This document shows positions 1 through 6,305 of a stretch of DNA of 6,401 bases, in pieces. Both the position numbers and the translations under genes were made by a program. Under the pieces are notes generated by a model. It saw only the letters and a list, made by a program, of their open reading frames with translations. It ran no database searches and was not told the origin of the DNA. Origin of the DNA: Sulfurovum sp. (GTDB taxonomy: Bacteria > Campylobacterota > Campylobacteria > Campylobacterales > Sulfurovaceae); contig JALSSQ010000328.1 in assembly GCA_026984165.1 (NCBI GenBank), positions 1 to 6,401 on the forward strand. The letters run 5' to 3'. Every line of letters starts with the position of its first letter. Within the stretch, counting starts at the first letter, position 1.

Positions 1-361
1 AACTCTCTATGCCTACGATACCCAAAGGGCCATGCGTAATATCTGTGAGGTTATTCATAAGTGAAGTTATAATAACCTGTATCCCCAAAGTAACCACAAC
101 AAAATAATCTTCATAAGTTCTTAAAGCTATAAATGAAACAACAAAAGCAATAAAACCTGAAAATAACATAGAAATAAAAATATTTGTATAAGGAGAAATT
201 CCATAATGGATAGAAAGTAAGGCTGATATGTATGCTCCAATACCATAAAAACCAGCATGAGATAGAGATAGCAATCCGGTATAACCAGAAAATAGGTTAA
301 GACTACTTGCAAGTATGGTATAGAGCGCTATAAAAGTGACAAGGTGATAGATATAGTCCAT
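1..361 (-). CDS. livM: LivM-type ABC transporter permease (5' part, cut by window edge)
   Basis: This is the second membrane permease of a branched-chain amino acid (LIV, HAAT family) ABC importer. It would pair with LivH in the inner membrane to form the translocation pore. Only the first 120 codons are in the window and no stop is reached; full-length LivM proteins are usually about 300-350 residues. The diagnostic N-terminal signature is present: SLNLFSGYTG followed by LLSLSHAGFYGIGAY (residues about 23-47), then hydrophobic helices and a GPLGI motif near residue 112. The ATG at 361-359 overlaps the livH stop by one base (TAATG), with AAGG about 10 nt upstream, so translation is probably coupled to livH. 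Base composition is low (about one third GC by hand count), well below livH. The family call is strong. The transported substrate cannot be read from the permease. Confidence 0.93.
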   Translation of the reverse strand, partial: MDYIYHLVTFIALYTILASSLNLFSGYTGLLSLSHAGFYGIGAYISALLSIHYGISPYTNIFISMLFSGFIAFVVSFIALRTYEDYFVVVTLGIQVIITSLMNNLTDITHGPLGIVGIES

Positions 362-1233
362 TAGACTTCTACCTTTTTGTTTTTTATCCCACTCACCCCA
401 TAAGGTCGCGCGACGAGAAACACTATAAGTATAGCATAAGTTATAGCATCCATCCACTTGGTATCGATGTAGTAGGCGGTGAGATTTTGCACAGCAGAAA
501 GTATCAATGCCCCTCCTACGATGCCCCAAATGCTCTCTACTCCTCCTATAATCATCACGACGATGGCATAGAGGAGCAGGTTGAACCCAAAGCTAGGTGT
601 GATACCTGTGTCAAACCCTACAAGTATGCCTCCTATGCCTGCATAGAGTGACCCCAATGCAAAAGCATAGAGTATGATGCGATCTTTGGGTATGCCGAAG
701 ACTTGAGAAAGTTCAGGATTATCAGATATAGCTCTGACAGCTAAGCCAAACTTGGTCTTGTACCACACATAAAGGGTCACCCCCAGAACCACCACTACCC
801 CACCCATAGTCACCAACTGGGTATCCGTAACATACGCGCCTAACGCCTCATGTCCTACTGTTACATCTCCTTTAGCTAGGCTCTTGATATCGTCACCGAA
901 TAAGATGGAGATGATATTTTGAGAGACGATGTACACCCCTAGAGAGAGTATGAGCATCTTAAGATTTCTCTCTTTGCTTCCTATAAAGTGCTTGTAAACG
1001 AGTAGTTCGTTTGCTACACCATAGAGTATGGTGCTGATAAGTCCTAGCGCTATGCTAAGAGGCAAGGGAGATGCCAAGAGGTGGTAAAACCCATAAACCA
1101 TATAGGCGCCCAAGCTTATGGTAAAAGCATGGGCGATGTGGAAGATACGAGTGGGTTTAAAAATGACGTAGAAGGAGAGAGAGAATAAAACGAGAATTGT
1201 TGCCTGATTGAAAATATTAAGAACAATCTGCAT
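361..1233 (-). CDS. livH: LivH-type branched-chain amino acid ABC transporter permease
   Basis: This 290-residue inner-membrane permease is the partner of LivM in a HAAT-family ABC importer. Its length is normal for LivH. It is almost wholly hydrophobic with several transmembrane helices. Family motifs are FHIAHAFTISLGAY (about 31-44), the cytoplasmic coupling stretch around FGLAVRAI...VFGIPKDR (162-185), the helix LGSLYAGIGGILVG (193-206), IIGGVESIWGIVGGA (228-242) and a C-terminal RPYGVSG (276-282). The ATG at 1233 overlaps the radical SAM gene stop by one base (TAATG), and GGAAG lies just upstream inside that gene. The gene is clearly GC-richer than its neighbours: about 45-50% on sampled lines against about 30-36% for the three genes transcribed before it. 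This suggests that those genes or livH have a different recent history. Substrate range is unknown; the linked aminomutase-like enzyme argues against assuming leucine/isoleucine/valine. Confidence 0.94.
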   Translation of the reverse strand: MQIVLNIFNQATILVLFSLSFYVIFKPTRIFHIAHAFTISLGAYMVYGFYHLLASPLPLSIALGLISTILYGVANELLVYKHFIGSKERNLKMLILSLGVYIVSQNIISILFGDDIKSLAKGDVTVGHEALGAYVTDTQLVTMGGVVVVLGVTLYVWYKTKFGLAVRAISDNPELSQVFGIPKDRIILYAFALGSLYAGIGGILVGFDTGITPSFGFNLLLYAIVVMIIGGVESIWGIVGGALILSAVQNLTAYYIDTKWMDAITYAILIVFLVARPYGVSGIKNKKVEV

Positions 1234-2216
1234 TATCTTCCAAAATCTTTATGAATATACTCGTCGCCGTTTTTATCACGAACACGGTACTCACCGTCAC
1301 CTAAAATCTCAATATTGCTCGATAGTAACCGCTTTTTACCTTTTCCATCTTTAAGATATAAAATATAGTGGGGTATTTCAATACCTGTTGAGTTCTGTAA
1401 AACCTTATCATAAATATTCAAGCCTTCCGATAAGGCAACCTCAAAATGCTTCGTTCTTCCGTGCGCTATATAATGAATAAGATAGTATGGGTGTATTCCA
1501 AAATCTACTAGGTCACTAAATAATTTTATTAATGTTTCTGCGCTATTATTTACACGATTTAGTAAAGGAGTATGACTTCTAAGCGGAATTCCTGCATATA
1601 AAAATTTATCTGCTGCATCCTTAACCTCTTGAGTCAATTCAAGATAATGGGTAAAATGACCAATGACTATAATCTGTTTATCATATTTTTTTTTAAGTCC
1701 TTTCATTTTATCTACCAAATCACCGGTAATTCTTTTTGGGTTGTGAGAAAAAATACTTGTATCAATCCTTATTCGTTTTACATTAGGCATTTTAAATAAA
1801 TTTTCAATGACACTCACCATAGTTTGATTTGGTAGTACAAATGGCTCTCCACCAGAAATAACCACTTCTCTTATATTATTTAGATTAGCAATTTTCTCGT
1901 AAGCTTCTTCTAATAATTCTTTACTAATTCGACCTTCTTTTTCTCCTATATCATCCCTCCTAAAACAATAGCGGCAATGTGCAAAACAAATATTTGTCAC
2001 CTTTAAAAGAATCCGACTCCCAAAAATATTACTTAAAGGCTTTATCGGACTTACTTTCTTCAGACCCTCTCCAATTGCATTGACTTTTGATTGTCGTATA
2101 TTAACGCCATTATTCTCTAAATGACTATTTTCAATGTATAACTGCTCCGTTAACTTACTATAACTTTCATCTTCCCTATGTTGCAAAATATATTGACTAA
2201 GCTTTTGACTAAACAT
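1233..2216 (-). CDS. KamA-family (lysine 2,3-aminomutase-like) radical SAM/PLP enzyme
   Basis: This 327-residue cytoplasmic enzyme resembles lysine 2,3-aminomutase, EpmB and related PLP-dependent radical SAM proteins. These use a [4Fe-4S] cluster and S-adenosylmethionine to move an amino group from C2 to C3. The cluster motif is C77-x3-C81-x2-C84 within CFAHCRYCFRR, and these are the only three cysteines in the protein. ISGGEP (120-125) is the SAM-contacting GGE/GGD motif. HFTH (187-190), PYYL (243-246) and DGKGK (290-294) match later KamA blocks. Aligned without gaps to clostridial KamA (numbering from memory), R86 matches the substrate-carboxylate arginine R134 and K294 matches PLP lysine K337. 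The lysine-binding D293 and D330 become I250 and Y287, so lysine is an unlikely substrate. The C-terminal zinc-cysteine tail of KamA is absent; the length is closer to EpmB. The ATG is backed by AAGGA 7 nt upstream, inside the preceding gene. Product and true substrate are unknown. Confidence 0.85.
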   Translation of the reverse strand: MFSQKLSQYILQHREDESYSKLTEQLYIENSHLENNGVNIRQSKVNAIGEGLKKVSPIKPLSNIFGSRILLKVTNICFAHCRYCFRRDDIGEKEGRISKELLEEAYEKIANLNNIREVVISGGEPFVLPNQTMVSVIENLFKMPNVKRIRIDTSIFSHNPKRITGDLVDKMKGLKKKYDKQIIVIGHFTHYLELTQEVKDAADKFLYAGIPLRSHTPLLNRVNNSAETLIKLFSDLVDFGIHPYYLIHYIAHGRTKHFEVALSEGLNIYDKVLQNSTGIEIPHYILYLKDGKGKKRLLSSNIEILGDGEYRVRDKNGDEYIHKDFGR

Positions 2217-3108
2217 TGTTATTTCCTTGGTTATCGTTATTCAGTCTGGATAATATGTTTTCTTTCAATTGATCACTAAACTCTTCATCACCATGATATT
2301 CGCTTTCATAGTCTTGAATAATTTTTTCAACTTTCTTTACATCAGATTTGGCTTTTGAAAATTTTATATCAAAATAAACATCTGACCCTTCTGAATCATC
2401 TCTAAATTGAACAATCTTCTCTTTTGGTGATATTTCAAATAAACAAACATCAGCTTTCAGGTTGGCTTTCATTCTTATAAATTTTATTTTTTCGTTATCT
2501 ATATATTCGTTTCCATTCTTTGGAAAAACGAGTTTCCAAAAGTCTATATCTAAATCTCCTCTTAGTGTGCGTGGGGAGTTATCATCATCTATCAACTCAT
2601 TTTGTATCAGCAGGTATCTTACTACACTAGTATTGGCATCATTAGGATTATTTCGCATTTTTTCTTTAATATTATCAAGCCAAGCATGCATTAACCTTAT
2701 GCTTTCAGCTTCTTCATTTATTGTTTTCTCTGTAATATACCACGAAACAATAACTGTTTGAGGTCTTTGGTCATGCAAAAATTCTAAGGACTTAACAGAG
2801 AACCATGATAAAGCTAGCGACCTCATCATTTTCTTTATGGTTATATCTGACCTACTAGGGTCGTCTATTACACGTTGCAAATGATAAATCTTATCTGCTT
2901 TAGAAAAATGATATGGACCATACCACGCAAACCATGCTGCTATTAACGACAGAACAATCCCTAACAAATCTAAATAATTATTTTTAATCCAAGCATTTGA
3001 TGGAAGATATAAAGCATCAAAATACCACATTGATAATAAAACAATAACGAGTAAAGCTACTATAATAATTATAAATTGCCGTTTATAGTAACTTGCTTCA
3101 CCTTTCAA
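2209..3108 (-). CDS. Hypothetical protein with two N-terminal membrane helices and a cytoplasmic domain
   Basis: I do not recognise this 299-residue protein. Two hydrophobic segments are visible, at about 11-29 and 45-64, the second rich in Trp/Tyr at its end (AAWFAWYGPYHF). Lys/Arg before the first helix suggests a cytoplasmic N-terminus, a short periplasmic loop (30-44) and a large cytoplasmic region (65-299). That region is charged and mixed helix/strand in character. The tail from about 255 on is Lys/Glu/Asp-rich and probably helical, ending in an Asn-rich stretch. No catalytic motif is evident. It starts with TTG inside the binding-protein gene (11-nt overlap) and ends inside the radical SAM gene (8-nt overlap), so it is almost certainly made together with them. 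Composition is the lowest in the window (about 25-30% GC on sampled lines). Possible roles are a membrane anchor or regulator for the transporter or the enzyme; this is speculation from context. Confidence 0.8.
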   Translation of the reverse strand: MKGEASYYKRQFIIIIVALLVIVLLSMWYFDALYLPSNAWIKNNYLDLLGIVLSLIAAWFAWYGPYHFSKADKIYHLQRVIDDPSRSDITIKKMMRSLALSWFSVKSLEFLHDQRPQTVIVSWYITEKTINEEAESIRLMHAWLDNIKEKMRNNPNDANTSVVRYLLIQNELIDDDNSPRTLRGDLDIDFWKLVFPKNGNEYIDNEKIKFIRMKANLKADVCLFEISPKEKIVQFRDDSEGSDVYFDIKFSKAKSDVKKVEKIIQDYESEYHGDEEFSDQLKENILSRLNNDNQGNNNV

Positions 3109-4201
3109 TTTGTAACCTTTCTGCGTTGAAATTACCGATAAAGGAGAACTCTTTAATTACATCTCCATTTTTATCAAAACCATAATTACCCGAAGCTCCA
3201 TGTATATCCATTCTTTTTAGTTCTTCTTTAATGGTATCCGAGTCAATTGCATTAAAATTATATTTGTTATATATATAATACACAATCATAAAAGCATCAT
3301 ACCCTGTATCACTTGTAACCCCTGGGTTAACTCTAAATTTTTTCTTATAACCATGAACAAATTTTTTCACTTCATCACTAGAAGGATCTGGTGGTTTTGG
3401 TATCGAATAAACTACATTACTCACATCCCCTGCAATATCTTTGATTTGTGGATCATCAAACGATTGCGTAGCTAGAATTTTAGGTTTATATCTTAATTCG
3501 TTCATCTGTTTTAATAAAATTGCCATCTCAACTGGATATCCAGCCAAATAGATAATGTCATAGCTCATCTTTTTTAACTTCTCAATATAAACACGAAAGT
3601 CTTTTTGGTCTTGCTCGAATGCAAGTCTAGCAACCGGTCTTAAACCATCTTGTTTCATTTTTTCAACAAAAACACTTTCCAATCCTTTTCCATAGGCATT
3701 ATTGATATACATAGTAACAACTTCCTTCCATCCATACTTTCGAACATAATCATAGTCCTTAACTGCCTCGAGCGCATCGGATTGAAAATTCCTGAAAACA
3801 TACTCCCCGGCTTTTGAAATATCCGGATTAGAAGCGCCGGGCGACAACAATACAACCTTATGTCTATTAGCAATAGGCGCCATTGCCAAAACACTAGAAC
3901 TAGCTATGTCGCCTATAACTACACTTATCTTCTTTTTTGATGAAATAACCTTATTTAGAGCGTTTACAGCATCTTTTGCATTGCTTTTACTATCAAAAAA
4001 TATCAATTTAAGTTGTTTATCTTTATCAAAGTGCTCTCTTGCCAACTCAATGCCATTTTTTGCATTTTTACCCCAAACAGATGCACTTCCTGTCAACGGA
4101 AGTATCGCTGCTACAACAGGTTTAGTTGATGTATTTTTTTTCTCATCACACCCTACAAAGAACAATACCAACCCCAGCATTACAAGAATCAACTTTTTCA
4201 T
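3098..4201 (-). CDS. LivK-family amino acid ABC transporter substrate-binding lipoprotein
   Basis: This 367-residue type I periplasmic binding protein captures the substrate for the LivHMGF importer. Residues 1-17 form a lipoprotein signal peptide with lipobox FVGC, giving Cys18 as the lipidation site. The following Asp19 would mean inner-membrane retention by the E. coli rule, which may not hold here. Family motifs follow in order: ILPLTGSASVWG (33-44), IGDIASSSVLA (96-106), LLSPGASNPDIS (118-129), NNAYGKG (167-173), GYDA (300-303) and the C-terminal G-SG-FD-NGD block (335-347). The ATG has AAGGA 6 nt upstream in the 12-nt gap after livF. The end overlaps the next gene by 11 nt. Placing the binding protein after the ATPases and before the permeases differs from the common K-H-M-G-F order. 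The family is certain; the ligand is not known, and context suggests an amino acid handled by the downstream aminomutase-like enzyme. Confidence 0.92.
   Translation of the reverse strand: MKKLILVMLGLVLFFVGCDEKKNTSTKPVVAAILPLTGSASVWGKNAKNGIELAREHFDKDKQLKLIFFDSKSNAKDAVNALNKVISSKKKISVVIGDIASSSVLAMAPIANRHKVVLLSPGASNPDISKAGEYVFRNFQSDALEAVKDYDYVRKYGWKEVVTMYINNAYGKGLESVFVEKMKQDGLRPVARLAFEQDQKDFRVYIEKLKKMSYDIIYLAGYPVEMAILLKQMNELRYKPKILATQSFDDPQIKDIAGDVSNVVYSIPKPPDPSSDEVKKFVHGYKKKFRVNPGVTSDTGYDAFMIVYYIYNKYNFNAIDSDTIKEELKRMDIHGASGNYGFDKNGDVIKEFSFIGNFNAERLQIER
3116..3120 (-). promoter_or_regulatory. Ribosome binding site supporting a TTG start
   Basis: Reading on the minus strand, AAAGG is followed by a 7-nt spacer (TTACAAA) and TTG at 3108-3106. 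No in-frame ATG occurs until the codon for Met27, which would remove the first membrane helix. The site therefore supports the TTG as the true start of the two-helix membrane protein. It lies inside the last codons of the upstream binding-protein gene, which fits translational coupling. Confidence 0.6.
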
Positions 4202-4213
4202 AACAAATCCTTT

Positions 4214-4912
4214 CTACAAAAATATCTCTTTCAAATCATACTCACTTAACGTGAAATGATCCCGTATCTTTTCACCAAGCTTCAAACCTACCCATATATC
4301 GGTTATAGAAGCTATCTCTTTAACCCGATGCTCTACGATGACAAAACTTATCCCGGTAGCATCCCTCATATCAGTAATTATATTAAAAATTTCTTTCATA
4401 CTCTTTACATCAAGTCCTGCACTTGGCTCATCGAAAAGTATGAGCTTTGGCTCGTGTAGAATTCCCATACCTAGAGCTACTAACTGTTTTTGACCACCAC
4501 TGAGACTATTTACCTTTTTGTTGCTTAATACTTTAAGCTTAGGTAGAAAGGTATAGAGTTTTTCTAGCTTTTTATCTAAGGTGAAGTTGTCATACAGATA
4601 GCCAGCTGTTTTTAGATTTTCATCGACACTAAAAGAGTCAAAAGTATTAGACTTCTGCCCAATATAGACCATACATTTTTGTAGCAATGTCTCAGGCTTG
4701 GCATGGCTTATATCGTCACCATCAAAAACCACTTCACCCTCTTTCCAAACTCCTTGCAAACCATAAACAGCCTTGAGTAAGGTGGATTTACCCGCGCCAT
4801 TTGATCCTATAAGAGTCATGATCTTAGATGGGCCAATCTCCAAAGAGATATCATGAAGCACCTCTTTTTTTTCGTAACCTGCTGTAAGGTTTTTTATGTA
4901 CAACAAACTCAT
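4214..4912 (-). CDS. livF: LivF-type branched-chain amino acid ABC transporter ATPase
   Basis: This 232-residue cytoplasmic ATPase is one of the two nucleotide-binding subunits that power the LivHM permease. All ABC motifs are intact: Walker A GSNGAGKS (36-43), Q-loop glutamine Q86 in YIGQK, signature LSGGQ (137-141), Walker B LILFDEP (157-163) with catalytic Glu162, D-loop SAGLD (164-168) and switch His195 in VEHRV. Length and the N-terminal LYIKNLTAGYEKKEVLHDISLEI pattern are typical of LivF rather than LivG. The ATG overlaps the livG stop as ATGA (4 nt), with AGAGG 7 nt upstream, a classic coupled start. The binding-protein gene follows after 12 nt. Nothing appears broken. Confidence 0.94.
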   Translation of the reverse strand: MSLLYIKNLTAGYEKKEVLHDISLEIGPSKIMTLIGSNGAGKSTLLKAVYGLQGVWKEGEVVFDGDDISHAKPETLLQKCMVYIGQKSNTFDSFSVDENLKTAGYLYDNFTLDKKLEKLYTFLPKLKVLSNKKVNSLSGGQKQLVALGMGILHEPKLILFDEPSAGLDVKSMKEIFNIITDMRDATGISFVIVEHRVKEIASITDIWVGLKLGEKIRDHFTLSEYDLKEIFL

Positions 4913-5628
4913 AGATATGCCTCTTGGACTTGTTTATTCACACTTATCGATGCATAGCTACCCTCTGCGATAATCTTTCCACCATCTAAAAAGAGGATGG
5001 TATCTGTGAGCTTTTCTAAGAATAACGGGTTATGTTCTATCACGATGACTGTTTTATCAAAACTTTTAATCAATGCAAGTATCTGTTCTCTAAACTCAGG
5101 TTGCACCCCAGCTACAGGCTCATCGAGCAACAGCACATCAAAGTCATTTGCCATAGCTACGGCAAGGTTGAGTAGTTTTTGTTGTCCATAAGATATCTCC
5201 GATGCTTTTACATCTTTTTGCTCATACAGATGGGACTGCTGTAAAATATTTTTTATCTTGGTCTCGTATCTATCTTTTTTTTGTGGTATAAAAGCATTTA
5301 TCAGTTGTTCGGAGTGTTTGTTTTTGAGCGCCAAAAGCACATTGTCATACACATTCAAAGTAGGAACAAGTCGCATATCCTGAAATGTCCTAGACAATCC
5401 GAGTTTAACTATAGAGTGAGGGGGAAAATAGGTTATATTTTTTTCATAGAACAGTATCGTCCCGCTATCAGCTTGTAAAAAACCACTTATGATATTAAAA
5501 AGTGTCGTTTTTCCACTACCATTGGCACCCATCAATGCATAGATGGTTTTGGGCTTAAAGTGATAGGTAAAATCCTTTAACACAACATTTCTACCAAAAG
5601 ATTTGGAGAGATTGTTTATAGCCAGCAT
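4909..5628 (-). CDS. livG: LivG-type branched-chain amino acid ABC transporter ATPase
   Basis: This is the first gene of the operon, a 239-residue cytoplasmic ATPase that forms a heterodimer with LivF. Motifs, numbered from the chosen start, are Walker A GANGSGKT (34-41), Q-loop Gln83 in SRTFQDMRL, signature ISYGQ (145-149, the LSYGQ variant usual in LivG), Walker B VLLLDEP (165-171), and His199 in IEHNP. RTFQ and the following VPTLNVYDN stretch are LivG hallmarks. I chose the ATG at 5628 because MLAINNLSKSFG matches where LivG proteins begin. An in-frame GTG at 5649 would add seven residues but has no visible ribosome site. Neither start has a strong Shine-Dalgarno; GGA about 12 nt before the ATG is weak. 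The 3' end overlaps livF by 4 nt. It lies directly downstream of the candidate promoter at 5681-5709. Confidence 0.93.
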   Translation of the reverse strand: MLAINNLSKSFGRNVVLKDFTYHFKPKTIYALMGANGSGKTTLFNIISGFLQADSGTILFYEKNITYFPPHSIVKLGLSRTFQDMRLVPTLNVYDNVLLALKNKHSEQLINAFIPQKKDRYETKIKNILQQSHLYEQKDVKASEISYGQQKLLNLAVAMANDFDVLLLDEPVAGVQPEFREQILALIKSFDKTVIVIEHNPLFLEKLTDTILFLDGGKIIAEGSYASISVNKQVQEAYL

Positions 5629-5661
5629 AGAAGTGTTATATCCAATCACGCCAAAGGTTGA

Positions 5662-5672
5662 ATGCTATGCAT
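5662..5672. repeat. Small inverted repeat at the predicted transcription start
   Basis: ATGC-TAT-GCAT forms a perfect 11-bp palindrome (4-bp arms) just downstream of the predicted -10. Its position would suit an operator, but short palindromes of this size occur often by chance and no known regulator site is recognised. Confidence 0.2.
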
Positions 5673-5680
5673 CGTATTCT

Positions 5681-5709
5681 ATTGTATAGTGCGAACTAAA
5701 TCTTGTCTA
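5681..5709 (-). promoter_or_regulatory. Candidate sigma-70 promoter of the liv/radical SAM operon
   Basis: On the minus strand, TAGACA (5709-5704, one mismatch to TTGACA) is followed by a 17-nt spacer and TACAAT (5686-5681, one mismatch to TATAAT). A second possible -10, TAGAAT, overlaps its end (5681-5676). The predicted transcription start near 5674 gives a leader of about 46 nt before the livG ATG. No other promoter-like gap exists in the operon, whose genes otherwise overlap or sit 12 nt apart. The promoter lies in the non-homologous tail of the mnmE remnant. Confidence 0.5.
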
Positions 5710-6215
5710 ATCTTATGCGCCCCTTAAAAGAGACTTCTGTAGCGATATGTACCCGTTTTAGTTGACGCAACTCTCCTTTCATTCGACGCGCCAATATCTT
5801 AGTGGCTTCAGCAGACTTTGCCTCGATCAGTTTTCCAATTGCTTCTGCCTCTGTTAAATCTATCTTTCCTAAAAAGGCGCGTTTAGTAAACTCTCCTGGT
5901 TGCGCCAAGCATGCGCCATACATCTGCAACACATCGAGTATCTTTTGGGCAACGACAACACCGCCATGGCATTGAAACTCTACAACATCTACACCAGTAA
6001 ATGAGCGCGGCGCTTTGGAATAGAGCATAATAGCCTGATCAATCAACAGCTGCTCCACATCATACAATGATGTCAAATAAGCATGTCTAGGTTCTATTGT
6101 CTCTTTACTTGGAGAGCAACTTTGCAAGTCTTAGGGCTTTGGAGCCACTAATACGCACAATAGCGATTGAGGAGACACCATGCGCAGTAGCGACTGCCAC
6201 AATTGTCTCTTGCAT
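5696..6215 (-). pseudogene. mnmE: Decayed 5' fragment of mnmE (tRNA modification GTPase)
   Basis: Intact MnmE (about 450 residues) works with MnmG to modify U34 of certain tRNAs. Here only the N-terminal folate-binding domain remains. The ATG at 6215 opens MQETIVAVATAHG...IVRISG, the typical MnmE start, but the frame stops at TAA (6107-6105) after 36 codons. The rest continues one frame over (SKETIEPRHAYL onward). Removing one A of the pair at 6109-6110 would restore it, so this is a 1-nt insertion. Further damage is visible: the conserved FLNGK is FLGK (Asn codon lost at about 5869/5870), TGED is TGVD, and the arginine of GARLAxPGEF is Cys. Similarity ends after MKGEL at 5768. The remaining 23 codons (5767-5699) before the TAG at 5698-5696 do not resemble MnmE, so the helical and GTPase domains are gone. 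It is not expected to be functional. An intact copy presumably exists elsewhere in the genome. Confidence 0.87.
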
Positions 6216-6305
6216 AACACCCACTACACCATAAGAATAGGAAATTCAAGCCCATATTGCAAGTAGGGCCAGGGCGATGTTAGCCCAAAGCAGTAATGTC
6301 CTCAT
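6216..6305. other. Short intergenic stretch between the mnmE remnant and the insertion sequence
   Basis: These 90 bases hold no recognisable gene. A 19-codon minus-strand frame (6305-6246) encodes a hydrophobic peptide beginning MRTLLLWANIALALL and ends 30 nt before the mnmE ATG. It begins exactly at the insertion-sequence boundary, so it could be the tail of a disrupted membrane protein gene or chance. No convincing ribosome site or promoter for mnmE is seen here. Confidence 0.4.

Noticed and set aside
127..312. Minus-strand 61-residue frame, Leu/Phe-rich
   Set aside because: It lies entirely within livM in another frame; the livM frame carries the strong SLNL/GYTG/SHAGF family signature.
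2462..2761. Plus-strand 99-residue frame
   Set aside because: It is antisense to the membrane-protein gene, low in complexity, and has no ribosome site or recognisable motif.
3655..3894. Minus-strand 79-residue frame
   Set aside because: It is an out-of-frame shadow inside the binding-protein gene, whose own frame has continuous LivK-family motifs.
4202..4213. Terminator or internal promoter between livF and the binding-protein gene
   Set aside because: The gap is only 12 nt and is filled by the AAGGA ribosome site; no hairpin or T-run is present.
3906..4259. Plus-strand 117-residue frame
   Set aside because: It is antisense to the 5' part of the binding-protein gene and the livF end; the hydrophobic look comes from reading the complement of the signal peptide and Lys-rich region.
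4256..4459. Plus-strand 67-residue frame
   Set aside because: It is antisense to livF with no motif or start signal.
4997..5478. Two plus-strand frames of 64 and 65 residues (4997-5191, 5281-5478)
   Set aside because: Both are antisense to conserved livG motifs and show no independent coding signal.
5629..5649. Longer LivG start at GTG 5649
   Set aside because: It adds seven residues not expected in LivG and has no ribosome site; the ATG at 5628 fits the family N-terminus.
5696..6127. Intact 143-residue gene starting at TTG 6127
   Set aside because: The first residues are a frameshift artefact; the true MnmE N-terminus lies upstream in another frame, so this is part of a pseudogene.
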